This document shows positions 31,443-44,300 of a stretch of 64,000 bases of DNA, one piece after another (positions within the stretch are counted from its first letter, which is position 1; the number at the start of each line of letters is the position of its first letter). Both the position numbers and the translations under genes were made by a program. Under the pieces are notes generated by a model. The model searched no databases, had not been told where the DNA came from, and saw only the letters and a list, made by a program, of their open reading frames with translations. The DNA lies in assembly GCA_012931725.1 (NCBI GenBank), contig CM022951.1, positions 15,437,992-15,501,991 on the forward strand. Direction: 5' to 3'. The DNA is from Litsea cubeba (lineage: Eukaryota > Streptophyta > Magnoliopsida > Laurales > Lauraceae).

Positions 31443-31803
31443 TGTGTGTGTGCGCGCATCCCTCCCTCACCATATGGTTTTAATGGAGCCCACGTAGGGC
31501 TCCACTTATCATGGGACTTGGGGGGGATGGAAAGAGACACCTTGGATGTGCCCATATATCAAGTTTGGGGTCAATTCCATTCTTCTAACCCCTTCATTTG
31601 TGGCTCACAAATTTAACGACTTTATATTAAAGAAAAAAATTTGACATTTGATCCAACAGTCCAATCAATTTGGATAGGTGAAAACTTGATAGATCTAGTG
31701 TGCAAAAGGAGGTACCATGTATGTAGATGGTTCAGATGTATCATAAAGTCGGCCCCACTATGTTGTCCCTCACCATAATATGGTGAGGGATGGATGCACA
31801 TGA
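31443..31803. mobile_element. Inverted-repeat MITE-like element
   Basis: The left end has GCATCCCTCCCTCACCATAT and the right end has ATGGTGAGGGATGGATGC, giving inverted repeats of about 20-28 bp around a 300-bp interior of non-coding sequence. Exact borders and target duplication were not determined. Confidence 0.55.
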
Positions 31804-33202
31804 ATATCTCCATATATATATAAAATAAAAATATATATCTACATCGTCTCTGTACTTATGGCTTTTTCTCTTTTTTCTGATGCATATAATTTCTTGAATT
31901 TTTTTTCTAATATTTACAGATTATCTATGGATTTGTAGGCATCCATTAGATCAATAGATTATCTATGTTTATCATGGATTTCGAGGGTTGGATCTTATAC
32001 ATGAGATTACTATGTTGCAAAACATGTATAAAAAAGTGTACTAATCCATAGGGTGCATTAATCAATTAAGAAAAAACAGAAATCTTCATTAACATCTAAA
32101 TCAACCCATAGGTTCCAAAGTTTACAAATTACAGGGTTAATTTCATACCTTTTCTCTCTATTTTTGGCCTACATGCGCATTTATCTTCATCAGTTCTGTT
32201 ATTCTTGCATAGTTAATTGCTTGTTTAAAGTAGAAAATCTAGAGTTTTGTGTTATATGCTGTTGTGGTAGTCCTTTAGAATTCAAAATCTATATAATATG
32301 GCAGCTCATTGTTTGAATCCTGGGACATTTTGAGCCTTTGGATCTATGTACAAATCCAAGGGATATTTTGGACCCTTAGATTTAAGACGGGAGTGCAAAA
32401 GGGGACATCAAGATGGAGTTATTTACAGGTATTGCCATCCCTTTTTCATTTAAAAGAAAATGGGCTAAAAGTTGAATAAATTTACAAGTTTTTGCCATTC
32501 TCATCAAAAGCAAAAATGGTCAGCAAGTTTGAGTTATTTACAGGTATTGCCATCCCTTCTTCATTTAAAAAAAAAAAGCACTACTTCATCGATGATGAGA
32601 TGGGACCGAGATAAGAAGATGAGATGAGCAAATTGGGTGAAAGATTTCATGAATGAATGGAATTATATTATTTGGCAATCAATTGGATTTTTTTTTTTGG
32701 TGGAATCTATTTTATTGTTGGACTTGCTTTCGAGATGCATGGAACCTAGGTTCGGTCGGTCTGATGCATATCCAGGTCCGGTGGTGCGTCGTGCCTTCAG
32801 GCACGGGAAATTTCTAGTATATTTAATATTGACAATACATGTTTTAAAAATGATTTTACCGGACCACGGCATAATTTCTATTTTATAATATATATTTTTA
32901 ATATTTAATATTATGAATCACGCTGCCGAATGCCATGCTTAGCACGGAGGCTTTTCGCTGTTTAAAACTGATTAAAGCCAAAGGAGTGCCCTGAAAACTA
33001 ATCAACTCAAGCAAAGCTACTATTTCCAAACAAAAATAGCTATAGAAGAATAAAAATCACTCTTTAAGTGAGGGCCTGTTAGATGGAAATCAAGTGCTAT
33101 TCATTATCTGAGTTGAAACAAAACTAACACAAATAAAGAAAGAAAACCATTCTATGCAAGATTAAAAAAACCACCCTATAAATGATCACCACACCAACCA
33201 TT

Positions 33203-33238
<36 letters not shown>

Positions 33239-34220
33239 AGATAATGTCATAGATTTTGATTTTTCACAAAACTAGTCCTCGACAATTATTTAGCATAGAG
33301 AGAGATGCCAACGTTCGGACTCACCGAATGGGAAGCAACCGAGAGACGAAAAATAGTAAATAGCGATGGTGACATAGATTATGCGTTAATGCGTACCTTC
33401 TCTGCAAACTCTAAGAAGAAAGGTTGGGGGACTTAAAAATCCCTCAAACAAATATAATATTGCAATAGGAAAGAGTATTTAGAGATAAAGGCGGACCCAA
33501 GTGTTAGCATGTGGGTGTAGTTTCTACAAAAAAAAAAAAAAAGTAGGTGGGTGTAGTCGCAACTGTGTGATTCAAGAAACTATTAGGTAAACTCTTAAAA
33601 AAAATTAATTTTATTATTTAAAATCTTCACTTGACCATATACCGCATCACTTAAATGAAAATCCTGAATCCGCCATTATTTAGAGAGATAAGTAAAAGTT
33701 GCCTAGAGAGAGATGAAAGACAGGGTAGGTGCCATTTTTTTTTTCATCTGTTTCTGCTCCATTGCCAAGCCAGTTGGCAGTTATTCATCTCTAATATAGT
33801 TTTTTGACTTATACTTTTCCTAATCAAAAGCCCAAAAAAACCCTTCAAATGGGTTCAACCATATAAGCCCTGACTTTTCAAAAGTCAAAAGCGCAAAGAA
33901 GACCCAACTTAACACCTTCTAGAGCAAATTAGAACTAAATGTTTAGAGCTATTTATTATATATCTAATTAACTTACCTCTAACAGTATATTCAGGAGCAT
34001 ATCCACATATATAAATGTGGGGGCAGTCGCCCCCGCCAGATTTGGATCCGCCTCCAAAACTCGCATAAAAATATTAAATCTGCATCCACAGCCCATAAAA
34101 AATCTTAGATTTGCCTACAAATCCAACTACTCAAATAAGGATCCGGGACTTCCAATACTTAGATAGACTTTTCAAAACATAACCGATTGAATGGAATTTA
34201 GACTAAAAGCTTGAGAAACA
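31804..34220. other. Intergenic DNA
   Basis: A/T-rich with no gene recognised. A 28-bp-plus direct duplication of GAGTTATTTACAGGTATTGC followed by CATCCCT occurs at 32417 and 32530. A 30-base A run lies at 33208-33237. The frame at 32637-32888 has no family resemblance. Confidence 0.5.
33208..33237. repeat. Poly-A tract
   Basis: Thirty uninterrupted A residues following TTACAGC. It could be a processed-transcript or LINE tail, but no associated body was recognised. Confidence 0.8.
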
Positions 34221-34756
34221 TTGATTTTGACCCATTCGCAGCTGAAGGCCCAAATGAGATCCAGATTAACAGTGATCCGTGGTCGTGCCCACAAACCGCG
34301 TGTGCAAGTCTGGCAACTGAGAGTCAATACAAAATCTCTCTCTCTCTCTCTCCCAAGTAGAAAGTCTTATTCCTATTCATCATTCCACAAAGGCTCCTTA
34401 ATCCTATTCAACAAAGTCAGCAGCAGAAGCAGATCATATGGACATTAAATTCCTGTGATCCTACGAACCACAATCTCCATTTCTTTCTCCACATGAAATA
34501 TCAGAATCCGATTAACTACTAATCAAATCAAATCAAACCAAACCAACCGCTTTGTATTTGGTTTGACTACTCTTCCTTTCTCTCGAAGCTCTGTTTCTCA
34601 GCCTCTCCGCCTGCCGGCCATCGCAAATACGTCTCTCTTTCCTTTCTCTTTCTTCTTCTCCTTCTTCTTCTTTAAAGAAGTAAAATAGAAAGAGAAGATC
34701 CTTTCCCATATAATCTCTATAACACCAACCATCATCATAGCTAAGATCTCTGTTTG
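34221..34756 (+). promoter_or_regulatory. Upstream region and 5' leader of the ALIS gene
   Basis: Contains a (CT)n pyrimidine patch at 34330-34351 and C/T-rich stretches at 34560-34680, common in plant promoters and 5' leaders. The transcript start was not located and no TATA box in the expected position is convincing. Confidence 0.45.
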
Positions 34757-37330
34757 ATGTCTGTCGCGATGAGTACGACTGCTGCATCGACATCTGGAGC
34801 GGCCGGATCGCCCGATTCTTCGGCTCCAAGGAGGAATTCTAAGCGACCCAAGTGTAATCTTTTTCTCAAGAATCTCAGTTTCGTTTTCAATTTTGTTTTT
34901 CATCGGATTTTAGGTCTTGGGGTTGGTCTAGTTGGTACCGTTGTCATGGGTTTTGTTTGGTTTTTGGTGATATGGGTTCATTTCTATTTGATTGGTTTTC
35001 TGTTCCGCTTGTGTTATTTAGGGCAGATCCAGCTGCGTTTGAAATCAAAACAAGTGTTTGTTTGTTTGTTTGGGGATTGTGATTTAGGGAGTCTTGTTTA
35101 GGATGCGTTTGGGTGTCGGTAGAAATTGGATAGGACCTAAGAGACTTTTGATTTTGGTTTGGGATGGGAAAAGGGGGGAAAGATGGTGTCTTTTTCTTGG
35201 TTTTGCTCTTGATTGTTACAGGTTTTAATGGAAAAGGTCTGAGATGTTATAGTCTTTTAAAACTATGTTGTATTTAGTTTCTTGTTGTTATTGTATATAT
35301 GGGTATTGTGGTTATAAGCTTAGGTTGGAGATTAAAAGTGGGGCCTAGATTGATGGGATAAGGTTTTGATGTTGTTGATAATGAATTTATTGTGATAAGA
35401 AACTGTAATATGAGTAAAACCCAATTGGAACTTTGTTATATACATCACCATATGATAAGTTTTATCTGGCCCTGGGCAGAGTTTTTGTTTAAACTTTTTC
35501 AAATTGTTATATTGGAAGTTGTGTAGCTGATTTGGCCTTGGTCTTTTGTGAGGTCTGAAACCAACCACCTGATGCAGTGTCATATATTCTAGAAATCAAA
35601 ACTGTCCATGCTGCAAAAATATCTGTTCCATGTGTGTTTTGGGAGGCATTCAGACACCCGCCAAATTACCCAAAGCAGACTGTTTTTTTTTTTTGTTCCA
35701 TAGAAACCCACTTCATTCATCGACCCACATATTGCTGTTCTCAGATAACCTCAAATAACTTTGATTATTTTTCTCAGACTCGAAGTTTACTCAGCAGGAG
35801 CTTCCAGCTTGCAAGCCAATTCTCACACCAAAATGGGTAAGCTCCAATTGTACCTTCTCCCAAGCATCCACTGTTTCTCCGTAGCCTTATGAGTGTACCT
35901 GATATTGCTCTTTTATTCAGTAGCTTGCTTCTTAAATTTGGAAATTGGATGACTTCTAAGATAAGTCAAGTCTTATGATTCGTGCAGGTTATATCCGCAT
36001 TCACTCTCATTAGCGTCATCTTCATTCCCATTGGTGTTGCTTCCTTGCTTGCTTCCCGGGATGTATGTTTGAGATTGAAGCAATCATTCATTCTATTAGT
36101 ATATTGTCAAGTTTTTGTCCTGCCTTGTATGTTTGTAATTGAGATATGGATTTCCTCCTCCTAGGTTGTTGAAATCGTTGATCGCTATGAAACTGTTTGC
36201 ATCCCAGAGAACTTGAGAGGTGAAAAGGCAACAAAACTCGCACATATACAGGATCCATCATCAAACAAAACTTGCCAGAGAAATTTAACAGTAAGGTTCC
36301 CATACAAAAATATCTGGTTTGCTTGAACTGGTTCCAATGCTTACCCATTCTGACAATTTCGGTTTTGACTTCTTTGTGTAGAATCAAATTTTGATGTGTT
36401 GAGAATGAACTATTCCATTGAACTATTCCATTCTCCGTTATACATAGAAGCACTTTTATCTTATAAGGGTTTTTTTTTTTTTTTTTCTGTGATTTTTTTT
36501 ATTATTCTTTTCAATATGCAATGCTTTCAATCTCCTTTGTAATTGTAATAACTTATGGTAAGAAGCGAGTTATAAATGAGATATCTAGACATTGAGTCTG
36601 ATTTTGGTTGAATATTCTTTTTAATATGCAATTCTTTCAATCTCCTTTGTAATCGTTATAACTTATGGTAAGAAGCAAGTTATAAATGAGGAGCTAAAAT
36701 GGCACTCACCATAATCAAGCCAGGATATCCCAAATGGATCTGCCCAACCTCAATTTATACACTCATTCTTATGGAAACCTCCTGTTAAGTAGGCTGAATT
36801 CGATCTTCTTCTTCTTCTTCTTTTAAATTATTCAATCTCTTTAACTGTTAGGACTACTGATAAGATACTATTTTTTTAGTTAATGTTGGGATTAGATCTC
36901 TTTGAATCAATGGTTAGGATTAGAGGTAGGGTACACACCCACATACTTGCAGGGCTAACACCCATTGTTGTGAAAGACATAGGATTCATACAAACAAATC
37001 CTACAATTCAAATGGTATCTTAAGGAAAAAGATCCGTATTTATGCAACAAATCCCATTTATAGGTGAATCCTATGTGAATCTTATTATTCAATACGTATT
37101 TGATCAAATATGATGATTTAAATGATTCATCTGGGCGAGAATAGCCATAACCAAAGCGCTAATATTAGTATTTTTTTTAATTTACTTTTTTGTGTTTCTA
37201 TTTTAAGAGGTTATTTAGTGATTGATTCAACCTCTAAGAATTTGTGGGGACTTGGAGAGGTTTTAGAGATTAACAAGGAATAGGCATGTGACTGGACCGT
37301 TCGACGAGACGCGTATGGTTTCGTCTTAAC

Positions 37331-37363
<33 letters not shown>

Positions 37364-38504
37364 GGTGGGAAGGGGGTGGTTTTCTTCTTAGACACATATT
37401 TGAACTTCAAGAGATGTAACATTTTTCGTGATTCGGAATTTATTTTTATTTATTTTAAGGAAAAAAAATGCTGAAACTGTTTATTTTTTTAATAGTAACA
37501 TTGATATCTGAAACATATTTAACTATTCACACACATGTACGATTAAAAAAAAAGTTAATGTTCTTCATATGATTGTATTAGAGTCGTATTTCTTACTGTA
37601 TTGATATTACTATGAATGGAAGATGGATTGATTATGAATAACTACTTTTTTTCTCTGTTTTTTTTTTTTTATGGATTTTTCATTTTTTACAAGGGAAAAA
37701 ATCCCATGAATACGATTCATGATATGATTGGTTTCAACCCCTTGAATAATTTTTTATACAATTTTGATTTTTAGAACAGGCAAGATCTTTACCTATGGGA
37801 TTTTCAATCCCCCCAGTCCCAAAAATTGAGGCCCCGTGAATTGAAGGCGTAAACCTAAAATCCTGCACGACTTTCTTGCTGGATTCCCTAGGAGAAAGTC
37901 GCCCCATCAGAACAATATATCTTATAAAGGCTAGGGTTTGGACAATTATTTTGAGTGCCAATTATTGGTACAGAAAAGGAGCAGTGTATCATATAAGGAT
38001 ATTAATATTTTCCTATCCTTGTGATTCTTATTGATTATTCTTTGAAAACTGAAATGCTGTTTATTGCTTGTATAATTGTAACTATAGTTAGAAGTGAGCT
38101 ATAAATGATGGATCCACCTAGGTAGATCATCTGTCTACTCATATGAATTGTTCTCCCTTATCTACATTATCTTTCTTATTCTTTCTCTGCACAATAGGCA
38201 TTGGTCTAATTCATAAGTAGAAAGAACCCTATACTTGATTAAGGAGAGACTGAAAGCTAATCTTGATAATGATGCCGCTGTTTGCAGGTACCTAAGCATA
38301 TGAAGCAGCCTATTTATGTGTATTATCAGCTTGACAACTTCTACCAAAATCATCGCAGGTTTGTTTCTGCCTTCATCTAGAACAATTGAAGACATGCGTC
38401 ATAGAAATTGGGGTAATTTTACCATAGTGGGTTGAAGCTGTTGGCATTCATTTGATTTCAAGATGCATGTGCGTTGCGTCTGCTTGTGTGCATGTGGGTG
38501 TGTG

Positions 38505-38560
<56 letters not shown>

Positions 38561-41043
38561 CCGGACTCAATTAGAAGTAACAAAAAATTTAAGAAGACAG
38601 ACGGAACCCACACATTGGAGGTAGGCATTATTTAAGGAGGAAATGCATGGCGCTATGTAGCCTTGTGTGTGTTAGTGGGTGGGTGGTGTTGGGTGTTGTT
38701 TGTCAAGAGTGTTTTTAAAACAACATTTTAAATAAATAAGGAGAGTAAGAAATTTGAGTATTTAATGTAAATGTGCAGACCTAGCCATTAGTTAAATAAA
38801 ACCCTGTAGCCATTTGGTAAAGTCAGAAGTGCCAAAGAAATAAGCTGTGCCTTGACCTCAACACTAGGAGTCCGAAGTGGATGTGATTTTTTATACCACC
38901 CATTCACATGGGGGTTCCCTACATATCCCATCCACATGGGTGGGCTGATCTAGGGCCATTGTACCAATGGATTCATTTATAACAGAGACACACTGGGATT
39001 TTTTCAGGAACAGCCAGTCTCTAGGGCCATTGCACCAATGGGCTCATTTATAACAGAGACACATTGGGGTTCAACCAGTCTCTTCTGGAGCAAGTCATGG
39101 TCTGGCCTGTGTGGCCCACCTGGATCCATCTAAATCATGAGGGGGTGGGCGTGGTTGGGGTGATGGTGAAATGAAAGGTGGTCTCAGATGAGTACCAAAT
39201 TTCAGTGGGTACTTATTCAATTCGGGGAGCTGGGGTGGGTTGTGGCTCTTTGAGTAATTTGGATTAGGCATATGGGGCTTTGTTGGGACCCATAGACCTG
39301 GTCATTATGTCTTTAATAAGGGAGGTGGAGTCCTCAAAATCTCTATGCGTGCACATGCATGTAAATTTTCTTGAACAGCCATAATTCTGGAGCAATATGA
39401 TCTTGCTTGTGCCACCCAACCACAAATGAATTAGCACTCAGCCTGATTTGACATGTCCAAATTCTGCACCATTGGATTGATGGTGCCCATTGAATTGATA
39501 GTGCAAAATATGCAACAGTTGCTTCATCCAACAGCTAAAAAGTTGACTAACTTTGACACCCTTAAAGAAAGGGTTACAAATGATCGGATTGTCTGCATTT
39601 TTCTTGCACATGCCTAGGCCATAGGTATTTCCTTTAGAAGAGCCCAGCTATTTCTGGATATAACTATTTCTCACCTTCATTGGTACAACAACGATTTGTA
39701 ATATAGGTACGTCAAGAGCCGAAACGATGAGCAGTTGAGGAAAGGTAGTAAAGCAAACACCACCAGTGGTTGTGATCCTGAAGACACCACATCCGATGGC
39801 TCTCCAATTGTTCCTTGCGGTCTCATCGCTTGGAGTCTTTTTAATGACACATACAGCTTCACCCGCAACGAACTGTCCCTGAATGTGAACAAGAAAGATA
39901 TCTCCTGGAAGAGTGATAGGGACCGCAAATTTGGAAATGATGTCTTCCCCAAAAATTTTCAGAATGGAACTTTGATAGGCGGTGGCAGTCTAATTCCGAA
40001 CGTTTCAGTATGCTATGCTAACTAACTTCTTATTTGTATGATTTGCGAAAGAACATCACTAAGCAAGATTTTGATTGTTATTTGGTTTTTAAACAGTTGA
40101 ACAAGCAAGAGAATCTTATTGTCTGGATGCGAACTGCAGCTCTCCCAACCTTTAGGAAGTTGTATGGCAAGATAGAGGTGGATCTTGAAGCGAACGATGT
40201 CATAACTGTGGTTCTACAGAACAATTACAACACTTACAGCTTTGGAGGAAAGAAGAAGCTGGTGCTATCAACGACAAGCTGGTTGGGAGGGAAGAATGAC
40301 TTCCTAGGCATTGCTTATCTCACAGTTGGCAGCTTGTGCTTATTTCTCGCCATGGCATTCTTCGTCGTATACCTGGTCAAGCCAAGGTCAGTCTCATTCA
40401 TGATCACATCTAGTAAGAGCTCAGTCAGTCACTGTTAGGGATGTAAATGGGTCCGGGTCCCTTTTTTTTTGGACCCCTGACCTAAACATGTCCGGGCCCG
40501 ATTCCAAGTTGGGTCTGCCCGTGGACCCGTGACTCGACATATTACCTTAATTTTTTAGAATATCACCTAAAAATTAGGTTTGTTTCCCTATATTTTTCTC
40601 TACCAGGACCCAGACCCAGACCCGTCGCATATACGGTTCCGGTTCCATCTTCTCATTAACAGTTTTGGTTTCAGAACCAAGAAACCAATTTCGAAACGGT
40701 TTTGGTTCCACCTCATTAACGGTGACATGAAACAACCCATTTACATCCCTATACTTACCAATCCAAGTTATTCTTGCTTTTTCATTGGGAGTGGTTCTTG
40801 TTTGTATATCCTTATTCCATATTCCATCTTACCCCTATCTGCACATCTCCTTTATTTATGTGGGAGCTGTAAATGTTGATATCACTAGTTGTTTATTAGA
40901 TACTTTTTTTTCAGCAGATGAAAAACACTGTTGCAGTGTCATTTCATTAGAGTTACAATGAAATTGATATCACCCTTTCTTTTGGCAGGCGGCTTGGTGA
41001 TCCTTCGTATTTATCATGGAACAGAAACCCATCAGGCCATTGA
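34757..41043 (+). CDS. ALIS: ALA-interacting subunit (CDC50/LEM3 family), P4-ATPase flippase beta subunit
   Basis: The protein partners P4-type ATPases (ALA) and is needed for their exit from the ER and lipid-flipping activity. Eight exons with GT-AG borders join in frame: 34757-34853, 35778-35836, 35988-36062, 36165-36290, 38288-38358, 39707-40007, 40097-40386, 40989-41043, giving 357 residues, the usual family length. Seen: Ser/Ala-rich cytosolic N-terminus ending RRNSKRPKYSKFTQQELPAC; first membrane segment about residues 53-75; a luminal domain with paired cysteines, N-glycosylation sites (NKT, NLT, NDT, NGT), VYYQLDNFYQNHRRYVKSR, PCGLIAWSLFNDTY and VWMRTAALPTFRKLYGKI; second membrane segment about 312-337; C-terminus LGDPSYLSWNRN. 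The start codon was chosen as the first ATG in frame; the alternative at 34769 would drop four residues. No disruption seen. Converges with the methyltransferase gene, 318 bp between stops. Confidence 0.95.
36506..36690. repeat. Two-copy ~78-bp direct repeat in ALIS intron 4
   Basis: Copies at about 36506-36582 and 36615-36690 share CTTTCAATCTCCTTTGTAAT and ACTTATGGTAAGAAGC. A weaker third copy is near 38038-38108. Local intronic duplication. Confidence 0.75.
37331..37363. repeat. (TAT)n microsatellite in ALIS intron 4
   Basis: Eleven consecutive TAT/ATT units. Confidence 0.95.
38505..38560. repeat. (GT)n microsatellite in ALIS intron 5
   Basis: A nearly pure GT run with one TTT interruption near 38542. 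Confidence 0.95.
40436..40752. mobile_element. MITE in the last intron of ALIS
   Basis: Begins TAGGGATGTAAATGGGT and ends ACCCATTTACATCCCTATA, perfect terminal inverted repeats of about 17 bp around 280 bp of non-coding DNA. It lies wholly in the intron 40387-40988. Frames in it (for example 40580-40879) are not genes. The duplication is probably the two-base TA, but this is not certain. Confidence 0.8.
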
Positions 41044-41361
41044 ATGTTTTCGAGACTTGCCTTATGTTGTGATGTTGTGAATTATGATGAATTTTAGTGA
41101 ATGCAACTATTGCTTGTATTCTAAGATTTTTATCACACATGAATTTATTGTATTTCAAAAGCATTCAGGATTAAAATGCATGTATACAGAAAATTTTCGT
41201 TTCGCTGCCTAGAAATTCTCATCTCACAAATTCCCTCTGGTTATCACAATTTTGTGAAAAGGCGACAAGCTATATTATCAGCCATGCAAAAAATAGTTGA
41301 GGAAAGTGTTCCCAATGCTGTGCAGTAGAAGATACATCTCTGTTTCTTTTTTTCCCCCAAT
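41044..41361. other. Convergent intergenic spacer with both 3' ends
   Basis: It must contain the 3' untranslated regions of ALIS and of the methyltransferase gene. No strong AATAAA signal was seen for either, as is common in plants. Confidence 0.6.
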
Positions 41362-44300
41362 TTACATCACTCTAAGCAAGTAATTGGTAAGGTATGCTCC
41401 TTCTGGATATGATGGGTCAATAGGATGATCGCAGGCTGCCCCAGCTTGGCGTAGAATTGTTATATTCCTGCCTGCCATAGAAGCAGCACCCTGCATTTTG
41501 TATGATTGGCACGCATTTGTCAATAAACGATCATGGCTACAGATCTTACAGGAGAAAGCAAGAAGTTCCCAGTCATAAAATAGTTGATAAGAAATCCAGT
41601 TAATGTATGAAGAGACTAAAGCGAAGTAGTATCATTGCTCAACTGTTATGTGCTTTCATATATTACAACAGCATAAAAAGCCTTTCTAATCCCTTAAATC
41701 TGATGAAGCTTATCTGTTCATAACATGCTAGAGTCTTACAAGTCTGCCAATAGCTAATTGAGCCTATTAAAATGACCTATTGCAGATTTGTTCTCAGTTA
41801 TTTCAAAATTGGAAAAATATTCAGGTCTTGTATTATCATGAAATTGAATTCCTACGAATCTTAAGAATGTATTCCTATCAAAGGGACCAAAATTGAAGAA
41901 ACAAAGGTGAAAGATCCAAACATGGCCATCAAATAACCTCCCATTCAAGTAAAATGAATACATGGTCCGTCCTCACCTCTTTAATATTCATAGGTTGAAC
42001 TCATAATCAAATGATTATGAGCTCCATGGAAGCAATGTATATGGGACCCTGACTTTCATAGGATTGAATTACAGGGTTAATGGTTGGGTTTTCATTTTTC
42101 ATCTTCCCTTAGATTAACTTTCCATTAAAGGGGTGGTAATTTGATGATTATTTTAGTAAATTCACCTTGGATTTTCATTTTTGACCACATATGGCATGAA
42201 TTCCTATGTATTCTATGTAAACAAACAGGCCATCCCTTCTTTCTTCACTAATGTTTCCTCTTTTCTTTGAGATGCTTCTATTTGGTGGATGTAAGTGCAT
42301 GTTTCCAACAGTTGAAAGTGCTTCCCAACATCGATTTATAACCCTCTAAACACAGGATGAAAGTGCATGTTCCCAAATACATGTGATATTCCCAACATAA
42401 TGTTTGGTTAAAGGCATTTCCGATAAGGAATTGGCCTTGTTGAGAATTTCTGACATGAAATTACATCTTGTCCCCTGGGCATTCCAAATACTATGTTTAA
42501 TGCAAGAGTGCAGAATTTCAGACCACATGATAAGGCACTTTTAGCTTTATGAATTTTCAGAATTCTAGGGGGGTTGGGCATTTGGAATTTTACTTTGGGG
42601 CAATGCATTTGGAATTCTCAGATTCTGACAATTCTTCCAAACAAACAGAAGTAGTACCATTCTGTTATGCATGTTAGCATGTTTGTTTGGAAGAACTCTG
42701 AGAATTCTTGTCCTAGAGAATTCCAAATGCCGTCTTCCGAAGTAGAATTCCAAATGCTCAACCCCTTTTGCTAGCATTTGGAATGCTTGAATTTTTCATA
42801 TTCAATAGGCTGAAAGTGCCTTTTTATGTGATCTGAAATTCTAAACTCTTGCATCAAACATCGTATTTGAAATGCACAAGAGAAATTCCCAATAAACCTA
42901 ATTCCTTTTCAGAAATGCCTTTAACGAAACAGTAGTGAGCATCCACCGGTGCAATGAACCATGCATAGATGTAATGCATGGAAAACAAGTTGGTATAGCT
43001 ATGAGAACACAGACATGGAGGTAGTCTTTGGACGATTCTCACCAATGTCTTTTGATTTCAAACCAGTCATTGATTTAAGACAACACCAATGTCTGTACCT
43101 CTCAGGCACGGTGAAGAGAAAAACGAAATGGTAAAATGTAAAGTTAGGGTCAAAGGGAATGAAACATATTTGAGCACTTTCATTATTTAAAAATAAATAA
43201 AAACAAGTCATTCATGCCAACATAAACATATAGGACCGACCTAATTGAGATTTTAAGAAAAAACACAACTGCGTTTTTGACGTTATTGGTCCATAGGGAT
43301 TCTGTTTGGGAAAAAAGAAAAAAGAAAAAAAAGAGTGAGAACTGAGGGCCTTATTACTGCTGGGGGTTATTTGTAAATATGAAAAATTATAAATTTATAT
43401 AAAGTACTGCCTTGGTCCCCCAATCTTAGGCACTGAGACTTTACAGCTTGTTTTTTGAAATCTTCTGTGACTCTAAAGCTGCTTCTTCGTCTCCTGATTC
43501 TTCTCAAATTCAATTATCTCTTTGTATCGCTGACTATAGATCAAATCAGCCCTTTCAACTAGGGGTGCAAAAAAAAACCGCCAAACCGATCCAAGGTTCG
43601 GATCGATTTTGTAGTAGATCGGTTCGATCACGGTTCGGATTTCCTTTAAACCGTTCAGTTCGGATCGGTTTTCGGTTTGAAGGTGCGTTAAACCGCTCAA
43701 ACCGAACCGAACCGAACCAATTATATAAATATATATTTTATAAAATATATAAAGGAATATGAAAAATTACTTGAAGAAGACTCTAACCCTCACTCTGTTA
43801 ATTGAAGTCCAACGTCTCTCACCAATTGAACTGCCATTTTTTTATGAAAATAAAAGAACATAACATAAAATAAATAAAAAAACTATAACTGAACCGAACT
43901 GGTTCCTTTCGGTTCGGTTCGGTTCAAGCACATGGGCAGTTCGGTTCGTTTTGGGAAAATAGAAAACCGATGGGTTCGATTTGGTTGATGGTTTCTCCTC
44001 TAAACCGATCCGAACCGCCCATGTGCACCCCTAGAGTTTCAACTCAAATTACTTAACAGGCCATATCTATATATTGGCACTTGGCCCATTGGACTCCTAC
44101 AGGCTTGTTTACTGTTTAGAGTTCATATATGAACTCCAATTCAGGCTCTACTAGGCCCAATCAAATTCGATCTGAACTTGGTACTGATTCAGATGACTTT
44201 TATTATTATTTGTAAAATGCTTAGTCAGATGTCAGCATTAGCATCCTAATTGGATTGCGACCTGGATACAATCATGCATGCGATTCCTGAAAAATTAAAC

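Noticed and set aside
32637..32888. 83-codon frame with a hydrophobic start
   Set aside because: No known family, no splice or promoter context, and T-run driven composition.
34754..35101. ALIS first exon read through as a 115-aa protein
   Set aside because: A clean GT donor at 34854 and phase-consistent exon 2 show that the rest is intron.
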